Below, piece after piece: positions 10,313 through 22,570 of a DNA stretch of 64,000 bases; position 1 is the first letter of the stretch; each line of letters starts with the position of its first letter. Under the pieces are notes generated by a model, which worked only from the letters and a program-made list of their open reading frames with translations, had not been told where the DNA came from and did no database searches. Where the stretch lies: the NCBI GenBank assembly GCA_947044405.1, contig CAMRHE010000076.1:6554001-6618000 (forward strand), read 5' to 3'. Made by a program: the position numbers and the translations under genes. The stretch comes from Leptodactylus fallax. Taxonomy: Eukaryota > Chordata > Amphibia > Anura > Leptodactylidae.

Positions 10313-11783
10313 ATGTTTATTCATTCATATAACAAGCATTTCCTGCTTTTAGTCTCATTTTCTTAGTCCCAGAAAACCCATTTAAGGGGAAAATTGAAGG
10401 ATTTCATAGACTCTACTCCCCGGCATAGTGATTTTAGAGAATCACTGTTCTGGTACCTAATATAACTTTTTTTTTTACTTTAGATCTATTAGCACAGAAA
10501 AAAATGGTTGCCTGCAAGATCAGAAGATTTTCTTAAATCCTGTTAAATACATCAGAATTAATCATAGGGTGAATTATGCCCATTTTACGCCAAATTCCCC
10601 CCGTTTGGCCTTTTTTTGATCCATAAAAATGGCCAAGACCGATTCCCATCTATATCTATTATAATTGTTTCCAGGTAGAAACCCCAGTAAACTTGTGAAT
10701 GCCGTCACTATTTTATGAGGTCATCAGCCAGCTGCACCAATAGGATCCAGCTGTTTGGCATGGCCGATAAATAGACATGTTGACTTAAGCTGAATCCTAA
10801 CATGTGTGGCCAAGGAAACTTCTGTGCATGATTAGACTGGAACCTTCATTAATAAAGACTTCATTTTCCGTCATATATTACGGGTAATTTAAGACAGCAG
10901 AAGATTATAAGATTTCTGCCGTCCTATAATAGACATAGAGCGTTCATGCCTGATAATCCGTTGGCGGATTAAAATAGTTAAGTCTAGTAAAAAATAAATA
11001 AATAAAATTTAATAGGAAGTTTTCAGCATTCTTCACAAGGCAGTTCAATACCCTCGCTACGCCCCCTCAGCTTTGAAGCCTATATATTTGACATCAGTTT
11101 AAAACCATCTATTTTGCCCATTTAAAATCTGTTGAATGCCAAACTGGAAATGTACACTTTGCGATGCAATCATTACATATTCTGTTTTATACTGGAAAGG
11201 CCGAGGTACTTGTCTGCACCCATGGGATATAAATGCATGCAGAATCGGTTAAATGTAATAATTAAACTTTAAACTTCAGACTCTTTCTTGACACTGGCAC
11301 CGAGTTTGCTGGGAAATATTTTATAAACCTATTTCTTTAATGATCTCCTATTTCCTTTGATAGCCTGCGGAGCTGATTTATATAATACCATATAATGGTA
11401 CACTGCTATATAACCCTGACAAATAAGGGGAGTTGTTTGCTTTCGCATTGTACTATGTTCATGGTATTCGGCTGCCACAAAACAGGGCTGCTTATTAGAG
11501 TCTTAAAAAAAATCTGCCTGCGTCTGACAGTGCTCTTATAAACTCGCAGGAAGTCTTTTTTTTATGTATTATTTTTTCACCCTATTTTGCTCGGCATAGA
11601 GAAAAATTGAGGACTATGTAATGTAATACTAGCTTTATTTCAGGCGATGATGTGCTGGTTTTATATGTAAAACTGTGGTTATAGAGGTTGTTAGGGATTG
11701 TCTACTGTGTACAATCACTTTAAAGGGCAACCTCTCCCAAGAATATTCAGTTGTCACCACTGTTACAGTGATAGGCATCACAC

Positions 11784-11784
<1 letters not shown>
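10313..11784. other. Repeat-poor AT-rich DNA
   Basis: No clear transposon ends or tandem arrays were seen over about 1.4 kb, unusual for this window. No coding signal. It may contain conserved non-coding sequence (for example 10820-11420), but nothing specific can be shown from one sequence. Confidence 0.4.

Positions 11785-11785
<1 letters not shown>

Positions 11786-11824
<39 letters not shown>
11786..11824. repeat. (TA)n microsatellite
   Basis: About 39 bp of uninterrupted TA dinucleotides. Confidence 0.95.
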
Positions 11825-11829
<5 letters not shown>

Positions 11830-12685
11830 TGTAGATTTGGAGACTGTAAAGGCAGTTGGTGCACTGGGGGCGGGCCTTCAGCCCTGGGAGCACTGCTCTT
11901 GCCACTCAGACCCCCATCATCTCCTGCCTCTGCTACATGTGCACTGATGATATGTTATTATATGGCATCATAAAGTCATTAATAATGCCATACTGTACTC
12001 ATACACTGACAAGTCAGCAAAACATTGTTTGAAGGTCTTCCTTCTTTTCCATATATAGTGCCTACATACTACATGCACAGTGCCCTAAAAATACAAACAG
12101 AGCCCAAATAATATCATCATAAAGTACCTAAATAGTGCTGCCAAACAGCCAATATAATAGAAGAAAACAGTCAAGTGTAGCCAAATAGTAGTGTCGTAGA
12201 CCACCACCAACAATGCCCTGTCCACTATCAGACATATGTTACATAGTTTGGGTAATACAAATATCTAGGGGGGCACCTCACCTTTTTTCTCTGTTTAGTT
12301 AGCCCTATTCTTTTGATCCTTAAGGCCCGCACATTAGATCAAAGTTCACTGAACTTCTGGATTTTGGCAGGACCAACAGACTATCTTATATATATGGAGA
12401 ACTCTCGACTCTTCCAAAACAGATGGTGTTCGTGAAAGGAAGGATTTAACAATTTGGATTTCAATGATCAATCCTTTTGTTCTCAGGGGAAGAAATGCAA
12501 ATAGGTTTTTCTTGATGGAAAAGGGAAAACTGTTCCACTAGTGTCACCTTTTGGAAGGTAGCTCCCTACAGATGAATGCCTGGCTTTTAAGAAGCCTACT
12601 AACATGACATTGAATTAATCAGAATATCTCCTCCAAAAGCAAGAGAGATCTATCGGCAGGCAGCTGGTCTGCAAAAACAGCCTCC
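11825..12685. other. No recognisable feature
   Basis: Mixed-composition intergenic sequence. The small open frames contain no family motifs. Confidence 0.45.
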
Positions 12686-13082
12686 TTAAAGAAGACCTGT
12701 AACAAATACACCAAAACCCAAAGACAAACCTCATCTGATCGGCGCTGTCCTCTGAGCATTTTGGTGTTCTGTTTATCCAAATCTGTTCAGTCATTCCAAA
12801 GATATAAGCCCTGTAAATTAGGATGTAAATTAGGGTATAAAGGTAAAGTGGGTGGTGACACTGCATGATGAATAGCACACAGACATCCCATCTGCAGGAA
12901 CCACAGAATTTCCACCCACTTGGCTAGCAGACCCTAATTTACATTAACACTAACAGGGCTTATATCTTTGGAATGGCTGAACGCATTTGGATAAACAAAA
13001 CACAAAAATGCTCAGGATGACAGCGCTGATCAGATGATGTATGTCTTTGGGCTGTTCAGACATGGAGATGGGTCCTCTTTAA
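12686..13082. mobile_element. Long fold-back MITE, TTAA-ended, copy 1
   Basis: Begins TTAAAGAAGACCTGT and ends GGTCCTCTTTAA. The two arms, each about 190 bp, are inverted copies: CCAAATCTGTTCAGTCATTCC and CAAAGATATAAGCCC on the left pair with GGGCTTATATCTTTGGAATGG on the right. A second copy lies at 39744-40144. Non-coding. The TTAA target suggests piggyBac- or Kolobok-type mobilisation (inference). Confidence 0.85.
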
Positions 13083-13433
13083 AGAGATATAGTACTTCTT
13101 TAGACCTATGTTCTAAGGGAATATTGAGATACTGCAATAACTACAGTCTTCCCATTTAGAACACATACAGGTTTGACTAAAACAAGGAACAAGAGTTTGT
13201 CTGCAGCTACTAAGTAAAAAAGAAAAAGATTTCTACCCCATTTTTATATTTTTAGTTCACTTCCACAATAAGTTATCGGCTCCATGTCACAGACTACACT
13301 ACATTTTTATACATTTTATTCAATGACTGATTCATACAGCCCGGGGTTATCTGTTAATCAACCCCCAATTCACTTTTCTCTTCAGCAGATTCAGACAATT
13401 TTCTAACACATGTACACACCGAAATAGAAAAAA

Positions 13434-13486
<53 letters not shown>

Positions 13487-13717
13487 ATAAAAAATCTGTG
13501 ATCTCCTTGACTGCTGGGAAACAGAGACATTTTCTTCTAGTATACTGTATATCAACATAGTTTTTATGCTATTTTCCATTATTTATTTTTATGATTGATC
13601 CGTATGTTGTTTCTTTTGAAATCATCATATACAGGAAATAAAAGAGCAGAGGCCAAAAATAATTTACAGCCCTTCAGTTTTTGACAAATATATACAATAT
13701 CCTTAGGGCATGTCTAA
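13083..13717. repeat. Intergenic with (AT)n microsatellite
   Basis: Contains a pure (AT)n run at about 13441-13482. No other supported feature. Confidence 0.8.
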
Positions 13718-13910
13718 AGGTGGCCATACACATTAGATATATGTTGACCAATCCTATTAATTTCATTAGGACCAGACAACCATCTCATTTTTATGGTGGT
13801 GCCTTGAATTTCAACATGCTGTAGACTTTGTTTTCTTTTGGCTTCCACTCCTTTGCCTAGTGAAAGGGGTTAGGAGGAATAGGGATATGACACCCAGGTT
13901 GCAATTTCAA
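13718..13910. repeat. Dispersed GGTGGCCATACACATTAG repeat
   Basis: AAGGTGGCCATACACATTAG at the left and a GGATTGGTCAACATAT-type interior resemble a repeat common in frog genomes, probably hAT-derived. Related ends: CCCGCATACACATTAGCC near 7325 and, inverted, CTAATGTGTATTGTCACC near 51703. Confidence 0.45.
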
Positions 13911-13961
13911 TATGGAGTCTGAGTAGGCACAATGGGACCTCTGCCTTGTATAAGATTAGTA

Positions 13962-15061
13962 CACTCATTAACAAAAAAGTAATGCACCAAGAATCCAAGA
14001 TTCGAATCAAACACTTTTGATATATGAATGTAATGATGAAATATCTAAGTTATGACAATATTAAAGCAGAAGGAGAAGTTTATTGGGGAAAACTGTAGAA
14101 TTGAAAGGACATTCTTAAGAAACCCTTGATGTTTGTGGGCGAGCATTATCCTGCTCAAAAATGCCAGTTGGAAACCCTGCCATGATAGGCAATACAGGAT
14201 GTGGCCACAGGATATCCTACACATATTGCCGAGCTGTAAGTGTCCCTTGTAACACTACTAGGGGTGACCGAATGTCATATGCAAAGGTTCCTCAGATCAT
14301 CACAACAGCAGTTGGCTCCACATCAAAGGAAGGATTGAAGAGCTAACAATAAGGCCTCCATTCTCAAACCCAATTGTCATCAGATCCCAAACAGAACCTG
14401 GATTATTTGCTAATGAGAATAGAGTTCCAGTTCGTAGCAGTCCAGGTTTCTTCTTCACGACACCACTGCAATTGAAGGCTACTGTGGTTGGCTGTCAATG
14501 GCAGGACACATAATGGGTTGATTCTGCTAAGCACCTGCAAATTGTTCAGGCAGAGACAGGGGTGGGTAATGAAGGTACCATCTGTACAGTGGATGGAGGT
14601 CATGGATTTGTGAGAGCTGCTCACACTTCAAACAATCCTCTCTACTGGTGGTCAGTAGACCTTCCAGGGCCTGTCCACCATGTATGGGTGCCCTTATGAA
14701 ACCACTGCTCCCAACACCTAACAGCCTAGGTAATAGAAAATTCATCAAAATGACCATCAAGCTTCTTTCATTCCAATGATGCACCCCCTCTCAAGTCTGT
14801 GAAATGTTAGAGTGTCATAGAGGCATGTCGAGCAGTGAGTGGCCTCTCAACAAGAGGTACACTACCCAAAAGTAGCATCTGAGAGCCTTTTTATAGGCAG
14901 TGGGGGGGGAGCACTTTTACATCTTCTTGCGTAAAGGCCCAGTGTCTAATCATACCACACCTGTTATCATTTACATATCCGCTTAGGACCTAACTGCGTG
15001 CTGAGTTTTGCACCAATCCAACAGCTATCTTGGTCTGTTACATTTTTTTTGTCAATGTGTG
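13962..15061 (-). mobile_element. Second Tc1-like family, copy A, deleted
   Basis: The left terminus CACTCATTAACAAAAAAGTA follows TA (13960-13961). The right end ...TTTTTTTTGTCAATGTGTG is the inverted terminus, with the expected TA decayed to CA. On the minus strand its sequence parallels the copy at 36820-38056 (GGCATTTTTGAGCAGGATAATGCTCGCCC). About 200 bp encoding the WPARSPDLSPIEH-type segment are deleted, and the rest is full of stops and frameshifts. Copies A and B lie in opposite orientation about 22 kb apart. Confidence 0.85.
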
Positions 15062-15182
15062 CATCAGTGATGCATAGTTCTGTATTCCAGGACCCTCAAG
15101 TATGGGCCTTTGTGAGCATCCATACAAAAGCAGAGTAAAATTGAATCCATGAGAAAAAATATGGTGGCGTATTCCTCCACGA

Positions 15183-15391
15183 GGCTGAGGTCCCACATTG
15201 CGGAAACGCAGCTTTTTTTGTTGCAGATTTTGCTGTGGTTTTTTAAGCCAAAGTCATTGTCTCAAAAAGGAACGGAAATATATAGTAAGCTCTTATACTT
15301 TTACCTTCTGCCAAATCCACTTCTGGCTCAAAAAACCGCAGCAAAATCTGCAACAACAAAAAACTGCAATTCTGCAACGTAGGGCCTTAAG
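15183..15391. mobile_element. hAT-like fold-back MITE (GCAGCTTTTTTTGTTGC family)
   Basis: The arms CCCACATTGCGGAAACGCAG / GCAGATTTTGCTGTGGTTTT on the left pair with AAACCGCAGCAAAATCTGC and CTGCAACGTAGGGCC on the right. The loop contains CTTATACTTTTACCTTCTGCC. Copies of the same family lie at 31949-32212 and 32208-32361. The assignment to hAT is from general knowledge of frog MITEs. Confidence 0.75.
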
Positions 15392-16085
15392 GTTCTGCTC
15401 ATACAGGTGTGTCCACCACAAATTTAGGGATTCCTTTTTCGCTACATCACTACATGCAGCACTCTTTTTCCATCTAGAGTCTGCTCCAAATAGAGCCTCC
15501 AATGCAGATGTGAACAAAACCTTACCTGGAAATGCTAGGATGCAAAAATACATGATTTATCATAGGGACTCTATACAAGTAGTGAAAAAAAAAGCCATTT
15601 GATATGCAAATGTAAAAAGTCAGTTTTGTCATTCATTTGCCGGGCACATTGTGATTGTTTAAAACAAAAGTAAAAATTGAGAAGATTTTTTTCTCATTAT
15701 AATCTTTCTTGATCACAATTTTCCAAATTGGAGTCTGCAAATGAACAAATCTGGCAGAACAATTTGCTCATCTGTTCCTATTTATCACAGCAGTGGTGCC
15801 ATCGACTCCTTGGGGTCAGCTATGTAAATTTTAAGTTTTTGTAAAAAAGCCAGCGCTACATTATTTTAATATAGTTGGCAAGTGACAACAATATAATTTG
15901 CTAATTATCCTTGAGTACTGCAATATGGAGGTGCGCAAATGATAACACGCGCCACATGATCGCGCCTGAAATGATCAACACCTGGCCTGTCAGACATTTT
16001 AATGATTAAAGTTACAGATATTGTAGAAATGTTCTTTTTACATCAAGTATCACACCATGTTTCTGTAGCCATGTTTAGATAGGTT
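15392..16085. other. Intergenic with a fragment of a hAT-like repeat
   Basis: Positions 15480-15530 contain CTCCAATGCAGATGTGAACA, resembling the end of the repeat at 35946-36190 (CTCCAGTGCAGATGTGAACC). Nothing else is supported. Confidence 0.4.
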
Positions 16086-16086
16086 G

Positions 16087-16123
<37 letters not shown>

Positions 16124-16172
16124 GGATAGGATCATCAATCGATAGAAAGATCAATTGATCGTTTGATAGATA
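16086..16172. repeat. GATA microsatellite
   Basis: A GATA run at about 16086-16124, followed by degenerate GATC/GATA words to 16172. Confidence 0.9.
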
Positions 16173-16205
16173 GATACAAAAAAGATGCTGCAGTATTTCA
16201 AAGCT

Positions 16206-16480
16206 ACATGACAATTTTGGCTGCAACTCCCAACACGTGACCATATAGCACCATATCGCACTGTGATTACTAAACTAATGTCAGCATTGCGATCCCCTGG
16301 GTGTAGTGACTGTGACTTGTAGTTGCAAGAAGATTGGACATTGCTTCATTTTTTTTCAACTAAAGCTCATGTTTGCGGCCCTACAGGGTTGCAATCTGAC
16401 TCCATTTACTAACATTAGTGAAGGAATTGCAGGGCAACACAGCAATCTCTGGTTTTGCGATGGGAGTTGCAGTTAAAATC
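16206..16480. mobile_element. Fold-back MITE (GGCTGCAACTCCCA ends)
   Basis: The left arm TTGGCTGCAACTCCCAACA and right arm GATGGGAGTTGCAGTTAAAA are inverted. The interior also pairs: GATTACTAAACTAATGTCAG with CTCCATTTACTAACATTAG, and GATCCCCTGGGTGTAG with GCGGCCCTACAGGG. No target-site duplication could be fixed. Confidence 0.55.
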
Positions 16481-16715
16481 ACCGTGTTGTCCTTACCTTA
16501 CTTATGAGATGAGACATTTCGGTCCTGTGGAGGACTTTTCGCAAACAACATCCATATACAGCAGATCCTCCACTTTTCACTATTTTTGGACCTTATTTAC
16601 AGTGAAGCTACTTTTTCCATCGAGCTTTTATAGGACCTTTGGATCAAGGTTAACCTTTTGACACTCATCTCACTTTTTATATGGTACTGCCTTGTATTTG
16701 TTATTTGTTAGCAAG
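16481..16715. other. No recognisable feature
   Basis: Short unique stretch between a MITE and a GATA array. Confidence 0.4.
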
Positions 16716-16722
16716 ATAGAAG

Positions 16723-16794
<72 letters not shown>

Positions 16795-16826
16795 GAGATA
16801 TGAGATAGATAGATAGATAGATAGAT

Positions 16827-16877
<51 letters not shown>

Positions 16878-16880
16878 CAG
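16716..16880. repeat. Long GATA microsatellite
   Basis: About 165 bp of GATA with occasional GAAA and GAGA units, the longest near-continuous GATA array in the window. Minus-strand open frames over it are translated repeat only. Confidence 0.95.
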
Positions 16881-17261
16881 GTTCTGTCTGAAACTAAATA
16901 GAGGTGCTGTCTGGAATTTTGTCTTTGCATTGTGCATGTAGGGTTCATGGCTTCCTCAATGTTGAACTTGCATTCCGCACATCTGCCCAAGGCTATTTCA
17001 ATTAGAAACACAATATATCTATGGATCCTACTTATCATTTTCACTTTGTAGGCCTAAAATCAAGACCCAATAGAGGAATGTCTGTATAGTATATGTTCTC
17101 CTTTGAATGAGGTTGCCTTGTTGGGGCAGATGGGCTCTCACAATTTTATCAAATATCTTGCTAAGAACCTCACATTAATATACATAAATAGTGAACAATA
17201 ATGTAGTTTAAACTTCATATACCTATTATTAGCATATGTTTTAGTGCCCTCTAGAGAGTGA

Positions 17262-17302
17262 TGTTCTATCTATCTATCTATCTATCTATCTATTGACTCA
17301 TG

Positions 17303-17352
<50 letters not shown>
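17262..17352. repeat. TATC microsatellite (GATA on minus)
   Basis: Two TATC runs separated by TTGACTCATGTC. Opposite strand orientation to the GATA array 400 bp upstream. Confidence 0.95.
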
Positions 17353-18261
17353 CATTATTTATCTAAGGCACAGAGAATATTTCACATGCCAGAAAACACA
17401 AGTAATTAACCATAGATATATATTTAAATAGGAACTAGCTACAAGTCAGATAGTAGCTGGAGGTTACAGAGGGAACAAGATTTTACTTTTTTATATTTAC
17501 TTACGAGCTTCTGTTTTATCATATTCCCTAAATAATCTGGGCTATAATTTATTTCACTCTGTGTTCAATGTCTCCCCGAGGATAGAGTATGAGCCCAATT
17601 ATATTTTATATGTATGAACCTCAGGGTGTCTGTGTTGTGCTTGTTTGAGCTATTATTGCTTTCCAGCAGTCAGAACTAGAGTTCGGGCCGTTGGGTCTTT
17701 ATTTTTTTGCCTTTTTTTTTTTAACTAGAGACGCAAAAGCATTAGGAAGCTGAACTACATTTCCATTAATGCAAATTCACATGGTTTATTTCTTTCATTT
17801 GTGAGTCTCCTGCAGTAAGTGGCAGGTTCATAGAACATTGCAGATAGTAAGGATTATTATGTAGTCGTTACTTTCCCGTGATTATAATATCCGTAGACCT
17901 AAGATAAAATTTTCAGTGGCATAAAATAATGATCCCTACTAGCTTTTATTTCTCAGTTAATGTGCCCATGTAAGAGCAAGTACCAGGGTAGATTTGGGCT
18001 TAGTTCACATGGTGGAATTTTGAGAGGATTTGAAGCAGTCTTCTGTCTCAGATTCCTCTCCAAATTCTGGCCCTGTGGATCTTGCTCACAGATTAACCCC
18101 AGACACAATGGGAGCTATTCAGTCTAAACCTTGTGCTATGGATTTGGCAGCTGAGACTGACCTGCCAATCAGAGGTCGGAGCACCAGGGACACAACCAAT
18201 TGACAAGGGAAATGGCATTATCTTGTTGTCAATTTATTCATAAATATTCAAGAGTAATAAC
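17353..18261. other. Repeat-poor DNA, possible conserved non-coding element
   Basis: No transposon signature is visible at about 17480-17960. The stretch is AT-rich with homeodomain/POU-like words (CATTAATGCAAATTCA near 17763-17778). This is only compositional evidence. Confidence 0.3.
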
Positions 18262-18263
18262 TA

Positions 18264-18691
18264 GAGATGGACGAACCCCTGAAGATTGGTTTTGTCTCAG
18301 GTTCAGACGAAGCGATTCTCTACTTAATTTCGGTCTGAACTTCTATTGGTGATTGGCAGTGGCAACATGGGTGCCAAGTGTCATGACGTCATGTGACCGC
18401 TGGTGGCCCAATCACAGGCCTCTATGATGACCCCTGGTGCATGACATCACCAGGAGAGTTCCAGATGCCACAAGGAGGCCCAAAAGAGGTAAGAGAATGT
18501 GAGTATAAATGTTTTTTTATTTTTTTCACTTCCACCTATTATACTCTGGGGTCTGAAGAGACCGTAGAGTATAATGCAACGGCCATTTTAGTTTACCCAA
18601 GATGAATCTCCATTTGCTCGCTTTTGTAAAAACGAACAATTTGGAATATTCAGGTCGAACCCTGCTCGGTACAAGTCAATTCGCCCATCTC
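18264..18691. mobile_element. TA-flanked GAGATGAGC MITE
   Basis: Left end GAGATGGACGAACCCC follows TA (18262-18263). The right end is GTCAATTCGCCCATCTC; the flank is TG rather than TA. A palindromic module ATTATACTCTGGGGTCTGAAGAG..GAGTATAAT lies at about 18538-18576. The second inner pair GTTCAGACGAAGCG / CGAACAATTTGG belongs to the arms. Non-coding. Confidence 0.8.
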
Positions 18692-19526
18692 TGCTTGTAA
18701 AGCATCCATTAATTAAATCATAGTGAAATTTTTGAAATACCTTTCTTAACTAAAACTCCACCCACAAGATAAAAACCCCACCCACAAAGGCAGTTCCCTA
18801 ATAAATCTCCACCCATTCACGCAGAGATTTGACAAAACTTAAAATTGACGGACAATATTTTACATGAAATTGAAGTTATTGTTGTATATTACCAACCCAT
18901 AATTCTATATTAAAAAAAAATCTACAAATACCGGAATTAATATAAATAATATGTTAAGACTTGTGTGTTTTTCTTCTCTACCATTTGTGTTAATTTGTTA
19001 AATGCGAAAAACATATCAAAGACCTAAATAATTATTTGTGTTCTTGGATTAATGGTATTTTTAAAGAGCGAGCTTTCCTCCACCTACAAAGGTATAATTT
19101 AATGTGGCATGTGTGGGTGAGGTATAACAGAAAATGCTTTCTAATTGCAGTTTGTTTAAAGAACAGAATGTAAGTTTTTGCACCCACCATAACAATTTCC
19201 AGAAATATTACAAATGAATTCACTTTCTGCTGAAATTAGACCTAATTAGACCTTCCCTGGAATCTTTAATAAATATCAAGGGTCAGGCCGCAAGTAAAAG
19301 CTAATTTAATTCCTTAGGGTGCTTCTACTCCAACAGAGGTCCCAGCGATAAATATGTTACAGCAATTAGATCTGGAGGGGGATAAAATAGGATGTTAATG
19401 AGATATTCTTCATTTAAATATTCTGCCATATCCACGCAATGTTCAGGCTTTCTATTCTGCAGGAGGCCAACAAATGATGGCCTTACATACAGTATATGAC
19501 AGATATATTATAGTATTTAACAACCT
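18692..19526. other. AT-rich DNA; candidate conserved non-coding element at 19230-19460
   Basis: Positions 19230-19460 are free of repeats and contain clustered homeobox-type words (CCTAATTAGACC, GCTAATTTAATTCC, GTTAATGAG) and GGGGATAAAATAGG. The pattern resembles vertebrate developmental enhancers, but conservation cannot be tested here. Confidence 0.3.
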
Positions 19527-19712
19527 AGAGAGAACCTGTCCCATTGGCAATGCAGGCAGAACATTATAGAGCAGGATCAGCTGAGCACATTGATAAATAA
19601 TTTGTGGCCAAAGATTCAGTATAAATTGCTATGTGTTGATCTACAATGTATCTCTAATCCCTTTAGGCTTAAGAGTCCAGTGGGCGGTCCTACTCAGTGA
19701 TTGACAACCTTG
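19527..19712. mobile_element. MITE fragment of the AGGGAACCTGTC-type family
   Basis: AGAGAGAACCTGTCCCATTGGC, then GCAGGCAGAACATTATAGAG and GCTGAGCACATTGATA. This layout matches a widespread frog MITE whose ends normally read TTAAAGGGAACCTGTCA. Both outer TTAA ends are decayed. Identification rests on recognition of the family. Confidence 0.55.
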
Positions 19713-19752
19713 TTAGTTCCCTAAGTAAAGCTTATTCTCTCGTTCATGACAC

Positions 19753-19783
<31 letters not shown>

Positions 19784-20983
19784 GGCTATTTTTTTTGTTA
19801 CTTTTGTTATTCAAATAACATTTTTTCAGTGATATATATATGGCTTTGTTTTTATATCATTTTTTATATCATTTGTATTTTTCAGCCTTCTTTTTTCTTT
19901 AATATCCAGATAAATGTAAAAAAATCAAAAATCTTTGTAAAGATAGTTTTTCCTCTCTATTCCAGAGATTTTCATGTAGGTGACACATCATTTTGTGTCA
20001 TGGGGATGGGGCTAGAACCTTTGATATGAGTTTGATAGTGGCACTCTTTTTTTTTATCTTACTTTTTTAATGTTTTTTTTTTACACATTGCATCCCCACC
20101 ATAAGGTCATAATAGACCTTTGGGGGCATTTTATAATTTTTTGCTGATTTCCCCTGTAACTGAGCCCAGACATATATAGCCAATGGGAGGTTGAAAAGTG
20201 TTGAAGGTACCGAACATAAAAAAAAAAAAAAAATACCATAACATAACACAATAAAATGAATTAGTACTCATCTCTCAGTTCCCCTGGCAATCACGCAGCG
20301 GTTCTCTGACAGTCCTATCAGTCTCTCTTTATAAGTGGACAGCATCTGCCTACTGCAGTCAGTCATTGGCCAGCAGTCATGTGCCATATTGCTGACACCA
20401 TGGTAGTAGTATGGCATTTGATTGCTAGGCCATTAACCAATTGAAACCATATCCAATGTATTCAGCTTATAGCTGTCATTGGCTGGTTTGCATCATATGG
20501 TTCAGAAGGTTACTGTTGGGCAATGAAACTAGGTCATTGACCTACTTTTGGTGTCCAAGAGAACCCTCCTTGGCAACATTAGCTAAACCAGCCAATAATT
20601 GGTTTAGATTGGTTACTTTTGGTCCTTAAAAGTGCGTTAATGCTTGGGATTAATACTGCTGGACTATTTTGGTCATGTGCTGTTACACAACATCTCCAAC
20701 AAGTCCATACACTACTTTGCAGTGGAATAAACTAGGTTTCTAAACTGAGGTCCAATTTGTCCAAATCTGACCTGAAATGCATTTTATGAGATTTGCTCAT
20801 CTCAGTAGGTCAATATTTTGGCTGTAATTTCCAGTTCTGGCAGTTGACCGAGTGACTATGGTCTCACCAAGTCTACCAATGCAAAGTTGATGTTAGCTGT
20901 ATCTTATAGACAAAGTCCCCCAATGCAGGACCAACGCCTCTTGAAAAACCTTTAATAGACATTCATATCATTTGCATATAATT
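19713..20983. other. Intergenic with homopolymer runs
   Basis: Contains a T-run at 19752-19779, an A-run at about 20219-20233 and several shorter ones. ACCATAAGGTCATAATAGACC and TTTGGGGGCATTTTATAA (20098-20137) look like part of an old dispersed repeat. No coding signal; the open frame at 19697-20029 is T-run derived. Confidence 0.5.
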
Positions 20984-21317
20984 TTAAAGGGTTTGTCTCA
21001 TTTTCAAAGAAATTTCAAAACACCTTATTAGGGAATTCTGAATTAAAAAATGTATCACCTACCAGCCGGGGCAAAGAGTAGCTTCAAATTGTTGTTTTCG
21101 CTCTGGAGGACCCTACATTCATTATGCAGACAATGCATTGATTACAAAGAACACTTTGTAATTCTCCCCTTCTCCTGTGGTGGCGCTAAAGGGAAATTGT
21201 ACTCTTGATGCGGGTTCCCTGATAGATTATTGCTGATTGCTGGAAAACGTCATGATGAAATTAATGTCGGAGGCCCTAGTAACAAAAAGGATTGTTGTCA
21301 GCCGATAATCCCTTTAA
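20984..21317. mobile_element. TTAA-ended MITE
   Basis: The left end is TTAAAGGGTTTGTCTCA and the right end GATAATCCCTTTAA, in inverted orientation (TTAAAGGG shared), about 330 bp. TTAAAGGG termini mark a common frog MITE group. The interior has no coding content. Confidence 0.65.
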
Positions 21318-22057
21318 TAAATGTCCCTACATTGAAATGATTACATTATATATAGTAATTTATATCTTAGATATTTTATAAGAATTTTTACAAATACAGT
21401 AAATCTTCGATTGCACCATTATTCTAAATACTAAAACTTTTCTTCGCGGCTTCCACAGACTCCGCGCCCATAAAACAGAAATATTTATAGCCGCAGAAAA
21501 TTTACTGAAAACTTTTAATCATCTGCAGACATTAATGAGAACTTTTCAGGATAACAAATATACAAATATATATATTGGAATCAGCCGATGTGCTTCTTAT
21601 TCTCCATCCCTTCTACCTTTAATTGTTTTCCAGATATTCATATGCAGGATGTTAACAGTTCATCCTGAAGTTATATTTCACTTGCAAATTGCTTTTCAGC
21701 CATCAAAAAGAAAGTAATATCATCCAATAAACGCATTTCAAATAAACAAGACTTCTTTTCTGAGCAGAGAAATCCTGTAATAATCTCGGTTTTAAATGTG
21801 ATATTGAATTAAAGTCGCCCATAAACTTTGTGTAATAGATTGGGTTTAGCCAGATCTTTATGTGCAGCATTCAGCTATGATGGTCTGGCATTTGATTGGC
21901 ATACAAATGTATTAAAGTAGTGTATAGCATAGACTTTCCATCGCCAGGGCAAAGATTCCGTGTTCTGCCCCGGAGTCGTGTGTAAATACCCTGACAAAGG
22001 CAGAATATCTTGCTGGCAACCCCTGTCTTGAAGCATCTGAGGCATATATTGTACCCC
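21318..22057. other. Repeat-poor AT-rich DNA
   Basis: No transposon ends recognised over about 700 bp. Possible conserved non-coding sequence around 21400-21800, without specific evidence. Confidence 0.35.
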
Positions 22058-22215
22058 TTAAAGAGGACCTTTCACCACCTCTACCAATTCCAGCTCTTCA
22101 TATCCTTCAATAGTTACTGCTCCACTGATTCCGGCACAGTTGAAATTTTTTCTCTAGCCCCCACCATTACTGAGCAATCAATGCTGTTATTTTCAGCGCC
22201 TTATATGCCAGTTAG
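22058..22215. mobile_element. TTAAAGAGGACCTTTCACC MITE, left end
   Basis: TTAAAGAGGACCTTTCACC at the left, followed by an interior with CCACTGATTCCGGCACAGTT and GCGCCTTATATGCCAGTTAG, matches the layout of a common TTAA-type frog MITE. The right end is not recognisable. Confidence 0.55.
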
Positions 22216-22570
22216 GGTAAGTTCACACATAGGATTCTGATTCACATGAACTGCTTTACATGGATGGGTTTGGTCTGTGAAATATGGGCAGGATGATGGT
22301 CATATTTTCAGCACTTGGACTCGTAGCATCATAATCTGTTATGACAGAGTCTCTGGAGCATGTGAACTATCTGTTTAAATCCTATACAACACTGAGAAAT
22401 AGGCCCCAGACACCCCAACGCCTTCACCAGCACCAGTTGTGAAGCCAGATGGACATGTGCTGAATTTGGAATCCAAGTTATCACCACAGAAACCATACAC
22501 GAAATAAACGCTCCACAATGAGAAATCAAAGCAGAACCCATGATAAATTTACAAGAATGATCAGAATCAG
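22216..22570. other. Intergenic, unrecognised
   Basis: Begins with TTCACACATAGGATTCTGATTC-like sequence that may be a repeat end. No firm call. Confidence 0.35.

Noticed and set aside
16670..17044. Open frames rich in SIYL repeats (also at 224, 16050, 25161)
   Set aside because: They are translations of GATA microsatellites on the minus strand and are not proteins.
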